Shown: positions 45,099-56,648, numbered from the stretch's first letter. The stretch is DNA of 64,000 nucleotides from Mayamaea pseudoterrestris (GCA_027923505.1 BROI01000017.1:620001-684000), one strand, 5' to 3'. Program-made: numbers and translations. Notes: a model not told the origin generated them from the letters alone.

Positions 45099-48000
45099 GC
45101 CGAGCACGTTGATGAAATTCATAAGCGAACGAGGCGCTCCACTCGAGCTCTTCTCTGACTGCGCTAAGGAAGCTTGCAGCAAGGAAGTTGAGGAAATCCT
45201 TCGTATGATGATGATTCGGCGTCATAAACGAAGCGAGCCATACCAACAGAACCAAGATCCCGCGGAGCGCGCCATTGGCGACGTCGAGCGCCAAGTGAAT
45301 GTCGTCATGGATCGTACTGGGACACCAGCTCCATTCTGGTTGCTTTGTACGCTGTACATTGCGAGTCTCTTTTGCGTTATTTCCCAAGCTTCTTTACAAG
45401 GGAAGACTGCCTTTCAGCATACTACTGGCCAAGTCCCAGACATTTCGCCATACTTGAATTTCCATTGGTGGGAGCGTGTATCTTTCCTTGACGACAATCC
45501 CGACAAGATGACTGATAGCATGCAACGCGCTGGTCGTTTTGTTGGCGTTGCAAAGGATGTGGGCGACCATTTAACTTATTGGATCCTTGATGAGGAGACG
45601 ATGAAGGTCATTCCTCGGTCTGTTGTTGCAAAGCGCGACGATCCTGCAAACCCCAATCTCCGGCTCGATACGCCGACTGTTTCTGCTACTGCAGATGGGG
45701 AGGCATTCGTTTACACGCAAGACGGCATCATTGAAGCATTTAACTTGAGTGATAAAGACGAAGAGTCTCCAGTAACAGACAGCGGCGAGCGCTCCCCGGG
45801 TGAAACCGTCGAGAGCGACGAGTCGAGCAATCCTTCGAGCAATCCTAATCGTCCTCAAACTCGATCACAAACTAAAGCAAATCCTTCTCCAAGCAATCGC
45901 CCCAAGTTGCCTTACTTTTCACCTGAAGATTTGATTGATCGGTCCTTTCTATACGACGCTCCAAACAGGCAACGCCTTCGAGCCGTCGTCAAACGCAAGC
46001 TAGACACGTTGGACGCTCAGAATCATCAAAACATTAAGTTCCTTTTGCATCTTGGTAAAGAAGAAGCGGAGGAGGTGATTGATTACGTTAAATTGAACGA
46101 CATCTTCGAGGCTCTTGTGCTGGATGAGGTAGCTAACCCTCAAGCGTGGCCGACTTACAAAGAAATCCTTTCCCACGCTGGTCCGTACACAAACCGGTCC
46201 CCTGAGTGGCGTGGAAGCAAGTTTAACGTGTTGGTATTATGGGACGATGGCGAGGTAAAATGGGAGCCATTGAATCAATTTGGCAAAGATGATCCCGTAA
46301 GCTGCGCCGACTATGCTCGAGACCATGGGCTGCTTGAGACGGATGGATGGAAGTTTCTGCAGAAGCATGCGAGGCGAGACAAGCTCCTTAAGCGCAAGAT
46401 CAAAGCAGCGAAGTCAGCTCAATCAAAACGCGGTCCACGCTACAAGTTTGGCGTCCGTATCCCTCGCGACTGGCGTGAAGCTCGTTCCTTTCAAGAGGAA
46501 GCTGGCCATACCAAGTGGACTGATGCGGAGCAAGTTGAAATTGACAATCTATTTGAGTACGATACGTTTAAAGACCTCGGTAAAGGCGACAAGCAACCGA
46601 AGGGGCATCAAAAGATCCGCACCATTTGGGTCTACGATTGCAAACATGACTTTCGCCATCGAGCAAGGATGGTGGCTGGAGGGCACTTGACGCCCGAGGC
46701 AGACGATGCTTACTCGAGCGTCGTATCATTGGAGATTATGCGCTACGCGTTGGTGATTGGAGAGCTGAATGGACTCAAGCCCATGGTCGGCGACATCGGC
46801 AATGCGTATCTCGAGGCGTACACTAAAGAGAAAGTTTATTTCGTCGCTGGTCCTGAGTTCGGCCATCTTGAAGGGCATTCCCTGCTCATTGTCAAAGCTC
46901 TATACGGTCTGCGAACTAGCGGAGCTCGTTTCCATGAGCGTCTAGCCGATGCTCTGCGTGACGAAGGATTCAAACCTTCGCTGGCGGATCCCGACCTGTG
47001 GTTGCGAGACACTGGCGATTGCTACGAGTATATATGCGTCTGGGTTGACGACTTGCTTGCCATTCTGAAGGATCCAGAGGCGTTTTACGAGGCGCTGCGC
47101 AGCAAGTATCAGTTCAAATTGAAAGGCGTCGGGCAACCCGAGTATCATCTTGGAGGCAACCGTCCGGTACGCTGATCCTGATGGCACGCTTGGCGACCGG
47201 TGGTAAGCTTCGGCAATTACGAGCGCATGTTTGGCGGTCCTCCAAAGAAGTATTCTTCGCCGCTCGACAAGGACGACCATCCTGATTTAGAGCGCGCGCT
47301 GGAGCGCAGAGCTCGCCGATTGCTGCGCGCCGATGGAGTCAAGATGTCTTGCGGATCCTTTCATATCGGAGCAGTGATCGAGCCTGTAGGGCATCTTGAT
47401 AGAGCGTTCGTGGCTACGCGTGATCATCCTGACGCTGCGATTCGCTTCCGATTCTGGCCTGGGCAATCAGCATTGGAGAGCAACCCGAGTTTGGATTGGA
47501 TGTAAGCGTCCGCGGAGGATGAGCTTGCTTTATATCCTCCACCAAAGGGAAGAATGGTGCGTCTGACGACATGGAAAGACGCCAATTTAATGCACTGCAA
47601 AGTAACTGGCAAATCTTGCAGCGGCATTCTTCATTTCATTAACCAAACGCCCGTCAAGTGGTTCTCCAAGTTACAAGATACAGTGGAGGCGGCAACGTTT
47701 GGATCTGAGTCAATGAGTGGACGCATTGCTACCGACCATATCATCGGGATGCGCGCGTCGCTCAAGGCGATGGGTGTGCCTATAGAGAAGACCAGCTGGA
47801 TGCTTGGAGACAACCAGTCGGTAATCACTCAAAGCACAGTCCCTAGCTCAACACTTACAAAGCGTCACAATGCTCTGGCCTACCATCGGATTCGCTGGGC
47901 GGTGGCGACTAAGGTAATCAAGTTCGTCAAGGTCGACGGTAAGGAAAACGTCGCAGACCCTCTGACCAAGTACATGAATTACACTGAGTCAATGCCTTTG

Positions 48001-48290
48001 ATCAAGCCTCTGTTATTCTGGAGAGGAGAGACTTTGATTGAAGGAGATTTGGGAGCTGGCAGCCGATCTGCTTAAGCGGAGTGTCAGCCGATTACATGAT
48101 TGAATACTCGAATGCTCTTGTCGCATGCGACATGAGCTATACATCAATACCTGGCTCGTGTGTGAATCGCCTGTTAATTAAGGACGATCGCCTGTTGGAT
48201 CTATTCAACGGGAGCACATGGACAGTTACATACAAAATTAGCGGACGCTACAGGATTAGCAGACTGTAGCGGGTAACTCACTTTCTATAG
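45099..48290 (+). mobile_element. 3' part of Ty1/copia retroelement C, cut within integrase
   Basis: Copia-family fossil in plus orientation. It begins abruptly inside the integrase core (RGAPLELFSD, NQDPAERAIGDV, RTGTPAPFWLL). It continues through the pol linker to reverse transcriptase (frame open at 45109-47175; YVDD-type box ICVWVDDLLAI) and RNase H (47554-48075; TFGSESMSGR, GDNQSV, KRHNALAYHRIRWA, NVADPLTKY). A purine-rich stretch then leads to a probable LTR starting TGTCAGCC at 48083; its outer end is not certain. The 5' part (gag, protease, first half of integrase) is absent from the window because element B and the satellite lie there. A few breaks are visible. Confidence 0.85.
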
Positions 48291-48616
48291 TATCACGTTG
48301 TTTTACCGACGTTGTAGATTGTGCCTCTTGCAATACGAGAGCAGTAAAGGAGAAGTGCACATCTCTGGTCTGCTTAAGGATTGTACAGAGGATTGAAGAC
48401 CACTGTCGAGCATCTTGCAAAGAGGCCGTGTGACATACCGGTACCGTAGGCTGGGGCAGATCCATCGCCGGAGTGACGTACCGGTATACATTTCTACGTT
48501 CATTCCGCTTCATCCAACCCGGTAGCCGAAGATGGCTTGCAAAATTGATATCCAACTCATCAGCAAAAGTAATATAGAGCACCATATCGTCCACGCCAAG
48601 ACAAACGCAAAAGACC
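48291..48616. other. Gap between copia element C and the S49 peptidase gene
   Basis: These 326 bp presumably include the end of the element C LTR and the promoter of the peptidase gene. No coding frame is supported. Confidence 0.35.
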
Positions 48617-50409
48617 ATGGTATCATTACAGAAGACGCTCCTTTTGTTGGTGATGGCCACTCAGAAATTACTGATCTCGACAGCGCATCCATCTCACGAT
48701 GGCGCCAGCATCATCACTGTTGTCAAAAGCGATGATGTCGTTGAGAAAAATCCTTATTACGTCGAGCCTTTATCGTTTGATAGAGACGACGAAAAGCTAC
48801 AGTCTAGGGCAAAGGTAGATGCTGCGTTATCAAAAGCTAAACGAAACTCGAGCAGAAAGCGGCTTCGCAAGGTTTCCAAATTTATGAAGCGACATAGACG
48901 CACGATCCTTGTCACAATAGGTGTTTATGCATTTCGAAGAGAGATAAAACATGTTGGCTGGCAAATCATTTCAAAGTCAGTGCCTAATTCTGTGTCAAGC
49001 GAGATAACCAGGAAACTTTCATTCAATTTGAACCCAACGTCGATGCTGAAGATAGCTCTTTTCATCTCCGTCGTACGACAGCTCTCAATAAAAGGTGAGG
49101 GCGCTTCACCTGCGACAAAGATGCTTTTGGCAAGTGGAAAAGCTGGAAATCCGATATTATCGCTACTCATATCGTCGTTATTCGCGCCCTCCAACTCGGC
49201 CTATTTGCCGCCTGTCCAGCAGCACTTCACATTTGAATGCTTGAACGCTCGCTTTGAGAAGGATGGTATGGCTTTACAAAAAGCAATGGGCGCATCGCGA
49301 CCGCACTCTCCGATGGCAGGCCCAACATTAGTGTCGAGTCTGCTTACTGGGAACGTTATCAGCAAGCCTTATAACGGCACCATGATTGTGTTGGACTTAA
49401 CCGGGCTTGATGCGTCACTGAGCCAGCTCGACAGCATCCGAGACAGCGTTTCCTTTCTTTTGGACAAGAATGGAATCGCTGTTATAGAGATGCCCTTGTC
49501 CATGAAGGGCGGCGAAGCTCGGTCAGGTGATGCAAGGCTGGAGAGCCACGCCGCCGAATGTGAAATTGTTGTATTGCTGGAGTCTCCTGGAGGATCGCCG
49601 AGCGAGTACGCGATGGCGTCACAGCAGATCATACGCATGCGCAATCGCGGCATCAAAGTCACCGTCTGTGTTGACAAAGTGGCCGCTTCTGGTACGTCTT
49701 TGCTCAGTGGGGATCCGTGTGTGTACTTTATGACCTGGTATTTAACGTCCGTTTTTTATTTACTTTTATAGGAGGGTACATGATTGCCTGCACAGCCAGC
49801 CCAGGTCAGCTGTTTGCCGCTCCGTTTAGCATTATTGGCAGCATCGGAGTCGTTGGGCAAGTCGTGAATGTGCGCAAGACGCTAAAAGACTGGGGTGTCG
49901 ACCCTATAATTTTCCGTGCCGGTAAGGACAAGGCTCCCATTTCTGCTTTGGGTGAAGTTACAACGGAAGGTATCTCAGCAGTTCAAAACATTGTCGACAA
50001 TACCCACCGTGCCTTTAAGCGACACGTGGTTGAATCTCGACCTGTTCTCGGTGAGGTGATCGAAACAGTTGCCACGGGAGACATTTGGCTTGGATATGAT
50101 GCCTTTCATCATCAACTAATTGACAGAATAATTACCAGTGATGAGTACATTTCAGAGCGAATGAATGAAGGTGCCAGGGTGTTGCGTTTGGTCAGAATGC
50201 TTCCGGCGCGATATCCCTTCTTCCGCCCAACCATTGCACGCGGCGTTGGTACACGAACAGCGAGCTCGTCGCCAGCGCGGATGCTGTCTTACTTCCAAAG
50301 TATATTGAATCGGGTGGTGGATGTTATGGACAGCGTCGTTGGCACTGATTGTGAGGAGGAGAGTTTCTCAGCTTCTATCCAGGCAAATGTAGCAGCGGGA
50401 ATGAGATAG
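48617..50409 (+). CDS. SohB-type S49 family serine peptidase (2 exons)
   Basis: Exon 1 is 48617-49691 and exon 2 is 49772-50409, with an 80-bp intron (GTACGT...TATAG). The spliced product is 570 residues. The start ACCATGG gives a hydrophobic N-terminus (TLLLLVMATQ) that may be a signal or anchor, followed by a basic region. The peptidase domain begins with VLDLTGLDAS (S49 N-like), then VLLESPGGSPSEYAMA, VDKVAASGGYMIACTA with the predicted nucleophile Ser358, FSIIGSIGVVGQVVN, and GKDKAPISALGE, which likely supplies the catalytic Lys. TGDIWLGYDA is the family's VATGxxW motif. This spacing is SohB-like rather than the double-domain SppA. The likely role is degradation of membrane or signal peptides. 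Plastid location is possible but not shown. The intron separates the catalytic Ser codon from the following Gly-Gly. Confidence 0.9.
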
Positions 50410-51047
50410 CCAACGTCAGACATAGAATGATCACCTGAAAAGGCTTTACATTTCGATCGTTGGCCTAGCCAATGTCATGTTACGTTGTTGACGCCATGGA
50501 GATCACATTGCCAAAACTTTGGTCCACAAACGATAGCTAGCGTCCGGAAGAGGTGCTGTCGTATCGAGACTCTATGCGACACGACTGCGACTTCAATAAG
50601 AAGCGCAATGAGAAGGGATAGCTGATCCCGGATCTGCCTATGCGAATCCTCCAAGAGACTCTTGAGATCCCGCAATCCCGAGAATGGATCTTTCTCGTCT
50701 GTAATATCATAGTCACAATAAACATAATAGCATCTCCATTACTGGATCGATCAGGTGCACAGGGATGCGCCGGCTCGCTCGTTGATTCGAAATTTGGCCA
50801 GCAGCCAACCAGCATTTTAAATAATTAGTCCAATCAAAGCGTGTCTTCGAGCCTGCCACGACTGCTGAATGTAAAGCCCTTCCTCGCGTGCGCATGACGC
50901 GAGCTCCCGCGATCGATCCCTGCCGAAGGAATGAATCGGACGAACTGCGCGCTGAGATGATTGGACCGAGCACCACATCGACGATCACTCTTCTCATCTT
51001 TCGAATAAAAGTCTAGGTTTGATTGCGACTGTGATCATTGGTTAGAG
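50410..51047. other. Intergenic region
   Basis: These 638 bp lie between two genes in the same orientation. I see no open frame with recognisable protein features, no RNA gene and no repeat. Confidence 0.4.
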
Positions 51048-52421
51048 ATGGTAAACAAGAGCTACGACGACGTTGGCGAGATACCCGCGATCAGACCGCA
51101 AAGTAATAATGAAACCATGGTTACGGAAGCGGCGTCAGTCGCTAGCAGCAGCAGCCTCAGCGCCGTGGAAATCGTAGCGTGGGAGCAACAAGGCGTCGAG
51201 GAAAGGAAGGAAAGTCATTTGCAGAATGACAGTGTGAATCGGCTCAAACCCAGACAAGAAAAGCATCGACGACGAACTGTTATTTCATGCTCTCTACTCG
51301 GCCTACTCCTTGTGCTCATTGCGGCCGCTGTCGCCGTTCCCCTGCTTATGTTTCATCAAGATTTTTCGGAAGCAGCAACGAGCTCCGACGAATTTTCCAA
51401 TTCGAGCAGCAGTACAAGCTCTCCTTCTACCAAGAATGACGACGAAGAGGAGGACGACATACCTATCGTGATACATGACGACGAAGAAGATACAGATGAT
51501 GTGATCAAGACTCCAATTCCCACTCCATCACCCACGACTCCAGCTGCTCCAGTATATACCAACAATATTACCACCTTTTACGTCATTGGTGACGTTCCAT
51601 ACAATTCACAACAAGCGATTGAAATTCGTCAGCAAATGCTCGACGTTCCAGACGACGTCGAGTTTGTCATTAATGTTGGTGACATTCGCAACGCTGGCCG
51701 CGACTTGACTTGCGTACAGTCCGACTACACGGACGCGGAAGCATTGTTTAACTTGTCACGAGCTCCTGTTTTTATGCTATTGGGAGATAACGACTGGAAC
51801 GATTGTCCCAATCCAGATGAAGGACTGACTTATTGGCGGAATCAGTTTGTGGGCTTTGAAAACAAATATTGGTCTGCGCCCTTTACCATTTCGCGGCTGG
51901 AGAATCATCCAGAAACCTTTACATTTCTGTGGAAGAACACTTTGTTTGTTGGACTGCAGTTGGTTGGTGGCGATATTTTGGATGAGAGTGAATGGAACGA
52001 TAGACTCGCTTCGCAAGCCAATTGGACGATGGATTTGATAACATTATATCGCTCGACACTTGATTCTACTGGCGATACCGGCAGAGTTGTCTTGTTCGGA
52101 CACTGCAATCCCAATTCAAAACACAAGCCGTACTTTGAGCCACTTGAGGATTTCATCGAATCTGAATTGAACAACTCACTACCCATGTTGTACGTGAATG
52201 GTGACTCGCATCGATGGGAATACAATACGTCGTTTCAGGATCAACCATCATTTCTTCGCATCATGGTGACGGGAGGATCAAGTGAACCGCCATTGAAGAT
52301 TGTAATAGATGGAAATGGATTATCAAGAGATGCAGTGACAGCATTTGCGTACGATCGTCAACTTGATGGATGGGTGTATGGGAATGGAACGTTCCCGGCC
52401 AGCAATGAGACAAGTCATTAG
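51048..52421 (+). CDS. Membrane-anchored calcineurin-like metallophosphoesterase
   Basis: The 457-residue product is intronless. The N-terminal 75 residues are polar. A single membrane helix (about 78-100, SLLGLLLVLIAAAVAVPLLM) is followed by an acidic Ser/Thr/Pro linker, and the catalytic domain starts near residue 180. Metallophosphoesterase motifs appear in order: GDVPYNS, NVGDIRNAG, LGDNDWNDC, FGHCNPN and NGDSHRWEY. These provide the Asp, Asn and His metal ligands, with GDND standing for GNHD. The layout is a type II membrane protein with its catalytic domain in the lumen or outside. The substrate is unknown; the domain is only distantly like characterised phosphatases. The start context is GAGATGG. 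Confidence 0.88.
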   Translation: MVNKSYDDVGEIPAIRPQSNNETMVTEAASVASSSSLSAVEIVAWEQQGVEERKESHLQNDSVNRLKPRQEKHRRRTVISCSLLGLLLVLIAAAVAVPLLMFHQDFSEAATSSDEFSNSSSSTSSPSTKNDDEEEDDIPIVIHDDEEDTDDVIKTPIPTPSPTTPAAPVYTNNITTFYVIGDVPYNSQQAIEIRQQMLDVPDDVEFVINVGDIRNAGRDLTCVQSDYTDAEALFNLSRAPVFMLLGDNDWNDCPNPDEGLTYWRNQFVGFENKYWSAPFTISRLENHPETFTFLWKNTLFVGLQLVGGDILDESEWNDRLASQANWTMDLITLYRSTLDSTGDTGRVVLFGHCNPNSKHKPYFEPLEDFIESELNNSLPMLYVNGDSHRWEYNTSFQDQPSFLRIMVTGGSSEPPLKIVIDGNGLSRDAVTAFAYDRQLDGWVYGNGTFPASNETSH

Positions 52422-52601
52422 ACATGGCGACACGATTATTATCACCCTTACACACGGTCTCATACGGTTGTATAGCAATACATTTATTTCTCCTCCTCTT
52501 ACATAAGTAGAAGGTTCCATTGTTGCCCGGTGCGTACCGGTTTGTAAGTAGTTCAATGGAATAGCTAAGACAGACTGTAGAGCATATATATTTCTGAGTA
52601 A

Positions 52602-53375
52602 TTATTCCGTCGCAACTGTTGCAATTCTATCTGCTTCCTTCGCAAATTTAGTGCCAGCAACCATGCGATAGTTCATTTGTCGTTCCATCAACAGCGGCAA
52701 TCCCTCGGTGATATTCGTTCCATGCGCCAATAATTTTCCTCGGTCATCTACCAACACAAATTCATCAAAGACATGGTTTGGTACCCATACGAGTCGAAAA
52801 GCAATCCTTGCCTTGAACTGCAGACCTGCAACGTCTTGAGCGGCGCAGGTTGTCCAGCTACCGCCGGGGCCAAGCTCGGGCAAGGAAGCAATGCGTATTC
52901 CTGGGCCCAGTAAATTGCCTCTCGCAATACCAGGTACATGTCCCTCATTTTGATTGTTTGACACATCATCAGCAATAGGAGTCAAGTCAACGTGATTCCA
53001 GTCGTTAAAGCAGTGACCCGTGTACCCCTGTCCAGGAGTCGCATTCGGAAGATCTCTCAACCCTCCAGCCCACAATAACTTGCGCCGAATGTCTTCCCAT
53101 GGAGCATTGGATAATTCGTCGCGATCAACGAGTTCCTTCACACGCTGACGCGCTGACTCGAGTCGAACGACGGCAGTTCCAGGGGATTCGGCGTCAAAAC
53201 TAGAGGATGCGATTGATGACATGCTGGCAGCAGTTGTCGTCGTTTGAGTGTGAAGGATGCGACTTGTTCCTGAGCTCGTCACAAAAGCAGACGCGTTATT
53301 GGACGTAGCGATGATTGAGCGAGGTGCAAGTGTCGTCGCGAATGCAAATAGAGTGGGTGCGATTCTCATGGTCAT
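52602..53375 (-). CDS. Conserved plastid-targeted protein, unknown function
   Basis: 257 residues from the ATG at 53375. A longer frame starts at 53453, but it would put 26 charged residues before the signal peptide, so I prefer the shorter start (or the ATG at 53369). The N-terminus is hydrophobic (RIAPTLFAFATTLA) and leads to NASAFVTSSGTSR. This is an ASAF-type motif, the signature of signal plus transit peptides in diatom plastid import, followed by a Ser/Thr-rich transit region. The mature part has conserved-looking blocks (LWAGGLRDLPNATPGQGYT, HCFNDWNHVDLT, GIRIASLPELGPGGSW, FDEFVLVDDRGKLLAHGTN). I recall similar blocks in plant and algal proteins of unknown role. No catalytic motif is recognised. 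Confidence 0.75.
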   Translation of the reverse strand: MTMRIAPTLFAFATTLAPRSIIATSNNASAFVTSSGTSRILHTQTTTTAASMSSIASSSFDAESPGTAVVRLESARQRVKELVDRDELSNAPWEDIRRKLLWAGGLRDLPNATPGQGYTGHCFNDWNHVDLTPIADDVSNNQNEGHVPGIARGNLLGPGIRIASLPELGPGGSWTTCAAQDVAGLQFKARIAFRLVWVPNHVFDEFVLVDDRGKLLAHGTNITEGLPLLMERQMNYRMVAGTKFAKEADRIATVATE

Positions 53376-53872
53376 GTAATTCGGACGATCGAATTTTTGC
53401 TTGCGATGGTCAATTTGTCGCTCATCCCTCCAGCGCGGCGGAACGAGATTCATGACGTGGTCGTAGCGTCACTCGCCCAGCTAACACACACTACTCAGTA
53501 GTTCTTTTATTTACAGTTGCCTCTTACTGGAGCACAAGAATTTACGGCCAACATGCATCGGTATGCGATCGGTATATTGCCTCAAAGGCAAAGCTAATCA
53601 TGCATATATTGAACCTCGGCGATGTAGATAATTTAGCTAGCTAGTTCATAAACATTAGTTAATGATAGTAAGCTAGTAATATATCAAGCCTGCAAAGCAT
53701 ACCGTTCTATTTGTTACTGTATGGATGAGAAAGGCAAATTGAAGTCAAAGACTGATATATGTGAGATGAAGAGTAGAAGTGGCGACGACACATAAATCGA
53801 AGGTCAATAGCATACCTGCGGTAGCATACAGAAATAATCGCCAAGAGGACAACGATGCTCAGTACATCGCGA
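53376..53872. other. Intergenic region
   Basis: About 500 bp upstream of the plastid-protein gene (including its possible longer start at 53453) and downstream of the acyltransferase gene. It is AT-rich, with no coding frame or repeat that I can support. Confidence 0.35.
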
Positions 53873-54921
53873 CTATACGATGATTAGCTTCTTGTGTTTG
53901 TATTCGGGCACGCGTTCCTTGTATGTATCAAAGAGGCGACGCACTTGTTCCAAATACTTTTCGTGCCAAATGTCAATCTCTTCCTGTGAGGGTCGTTCGA
54001 TATGCGGCATACCGAGCGGCTGCCCCGCCACATAAAGAAGCTTGGCTGAACGAGGAATCGGCAAACCCCATTTTCCCCATATATAAGTTAGACTGGAGAG
54101 GGGAATGTGCGAATAAGGTCTTTGTCGCCGGGAGAAGACAACTCAACACGCCAAAATACTTACGATACCTGAAGCTTGCGCGACAGATCCGCCAGTACTT
54201 CATTTTTCAACACAGACAAAACTGATGTGTTTCCAAACAAATAAACTGGAACCACATCAACTCCAATTGACAAAGCGAGCGTTATAAATCCTTTGCGATT
54301 CCTAAGGTATAGTCGCTCGACATTCTCGCAGCTCATGAATAGCTCCGCCATACCACCAACTTACAGAACCAACGTCCCTTCAGCACCCGGCTTGGCAAGT
54401 TGTCGTAGCATACTCTGTTTCGATGCTGAAACTAGGCCAAAGATTCCAAGAACATGTTTCAAAATTGGTGTGTGCAGCAATGCATCAGCAACCGCGGTGG
54501 GTGGCAAGGAAGTCGTCGGACAATTAATGGCTGAACAAATACCGCAAAACGATACGGCGCCGTGGGGTTGACAAACAAGCAAAAAGTTTTTACCGCTGTT
54601 GATCTACTGTGTTACATTGCGAGGTTTGGCTTCGTGTATCTCCTCGTAGTCAAAGTACGTCAATAAAGGGGAAAGTCTCCGGACGAGCCAGGGCAAGTGC
54701 ATTGGCTTGACAAGTATTGATAAGACAATGGGGGAAACGAACAACCAAACGGCATGCGATGTTGGCGACTTGATCAAAAGGACCAACGCTGAGATCATGT
54801 AGAAGGGAGCAAGAAAATACATGCTGGAAAAAACGGCGCTCTGGATCATGCCGATTGTATAAAGAACTGATCGTTCGCGACTCGTTTCATTAGCGGTCAT
54901 GCTTTCTAAATAGCCACACAT
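53873..54921 (-). pseudogene. DGAT2-family acyltransferase with two in-frame stops
   Basis: Type 2 diacylglycerol acyltransferase family (acyl-CoA plus diacylglycerol to triacylglycerol, ER membrane). Segments are 54921-54164 and 54092-53873, with one 71-bp intron (GTAAGT...TCCAG) that restores LQVSLTYIWGKWGLPIPR. Conserved features: N-terminal hydrophobic stretch, YFDYEEIH, the active-site block QPHGAVSFCG (HPHG equivalent), GGMAELF, RNRKGFITLALSIGVDVVPV, FGNTSVL and the tail VRRLFDTYKERVPEYKHKKL. In the same frame, TAG (54606-54604) falls between RNVTQ and INSGKNFLL, and TAA (54363-54361) falls where the family usually has Tyr in the LYVGG motif. Conserved sequence continues on both sides of each stop, so an intron does not explain them. 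It may be a young pseudogene, a sequence error, or a recoded gene. The true start is uncertain (54921 or 54900). Confidence 0.75.
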
Positions 54922-55358
54922 GACTCTGACTATGCAGCACAATGATGATGTTGTTTACTCTATGACGAGGAGGACGATGCAGGCTGAGCGGCTGAGCCAT
55001 GGCCGCGAACGCTTTCGAACTGAATGATCCACTGGAACATACGTCATGCATCTTTTCAACACTCATGACGCAGTTTTCACTAGCAATTGATGACAATTCA
55101 CGACACTTTAAGTACCGGTACGAGGATCATTGTTTGGTGCTGGCTGTAAAAAATAATATGGGTGTCGAGTACTCCTACTGGCATGCTGTAAGCCCATTTT
55201 CGAGTTGTACATATTAACAGTAGTAAAGTAGGCACGAAGTAATATGGTTTGTATCATCTATATCTGAAAATCTCAGAGTGACGGCACATCATGGACGTCA
55301 GTCTTAATTTGCACCAATTCGAAGCGGCCGTCGCTACTCGAGTGAGACCACCATGATT
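54922..55358. other. Intergenic region
   Basis: These 437 bp lie between the acyltransferase gene and guanylate kinase. They may include 5' leader or an unrecognised first exon of the acyltransferase. Nothing else is visible. Confidence 0.3.
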
Positions 55359-56427
55359 TTACTCGACAGTCTTCAACTGCGGATACCATCCCTGCATGGC
55401 TTCGACAAGTTTAGCAAAACATTCCTCCAAATCGTTGTTCACCAAGACACGATCAAAATTTCCTTCTGCTTGTCCGTACTCCAATTCCTTGGCTGCGTTG
55501 CCCAGCCGTACCTTCATGGCATCCTCCGACTCTGTGCCGCGCCCGCGCAGACGCTGCTCCAGTTCCTCCAATGAAGGTGGTGCAACGAAGACGTAGATTG
55601 GGTCAAGGCTGCTTTCTTTGACCTTTTGGACGCCCTGAATGTCAATGTCGAGGATACAAATCTTTCCACTTTGTTTTACTGATTCGACGGCGGCAATGCT
55701 GTGTAAAGTATGATGTGGCTATAGTTAGAAAAGGTGCATTGCAGCGAAGTGGGGTACGCGAAGAATGAATCACTTGATTATAACATGCCATCGCCGACAC
55801 TTCAAACTCCGATACAAACCGTAATCGCCAGACAAGACGCAACAGCATACTCTTCAACATTCTTTCTACTAACGCGCACCTTGTTCCGTAGTATTTACCA
55901 TGCACTTCTGCATACTCAATGAATTTCTTGTCCATAATCGCTTGCTCAATCTCCTTGACTGTCGTAAAGTGATAGTGAATGCCATTCTCCTCGCCGGGCC
56001 GAGGCTGGCGAGTTGTATGTGAGACGGAGAAACCAAACTGATCATTGGGAAAAGTCTTTTGGAGCTTTTCAATGAGTGTTCCCTGCTTGTGTATAGTAAA
56101 GATGTTGCAAGAGGATGAGGCACATGAATTGGCTGGGGGCGGATCAGGCCGACATGATAATCCAATGGTGGTCGTCGAAGTTCCAGCTTGTCGGATGTAC
56201 TTCTTCTCGATAACTCTTTAATCTACTACTAGTATAAATTTTACCTCTAATGTAGCTACACATACCTTTCCGACGCCACTGGGGCCACAGAAGACAATTG
56301 GACGAAGAGGATCGGTGCTCATGGTTGCAAGGTACTCGTAATCGTAGAATTCGAATGTGATTTGGATTTGTTGCTCCATGGCGGGCCGCGATGTGCCATT
56401 TCGATACCGATACGACATCATCGACAT
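55359..56427 (-). CDS. Guanylate kinase (3 exons)
   Basis: Phosphorylates GMP to GDP with ATP. Exons 56427-56266, 56082-55880 and 55698-55359 give 234 residues. The P-loop is FCGPSGVGKGT, with an intron directly after the Lys codon. The GMP-binding region follows: FGFSVSHTTRQPRPGEENG, YHF, and KFIEYAEVHGKYYGTS, restored across intron 2. The core and lid are ICILDIDIQGV, APPSLEELEQRLRGRGTE and the C-terminal helix. A third in-frame Met (56322, STDPLRPIVF) would give about 199 residues, the usual cytosolic length, so the first 35 residues may be leader or untranslated. The N-terminal extension is not clearly a targeting peptide. It is divergent from the gene at 56649. Confidence 0.92.
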
Positions 56428-56648
56428 TCGTCTCGTCTCGCAAAAAAAATGAACATGGCCATGTTCCAGCCGCTCCTCCAGATCATATCGAATCTACAAC
56501 AATCATTGTTACACTTTCAACATGGCTTCAAATTGCAAAGTATGTTCATAATGTGTGTGTACAGTGTACATACCGCCGCGATACTCGTCGTTTTTTGCGT
56601 CCCGTCTCGTCTCTCGTCGCTCGCTCATTCGTTTTAAATGTTGACGAT

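Noticed and set aside
53873-54921. Alternative nuclear genetic code reading TAA/TAG as amino acids
   Set aside because: Other clear genes in the window end in TAA (calmodulin) and TAG (DPY30, calmodulin-like, lumen protein, tRNA dehydratase) exactly at their conserved C-termini.
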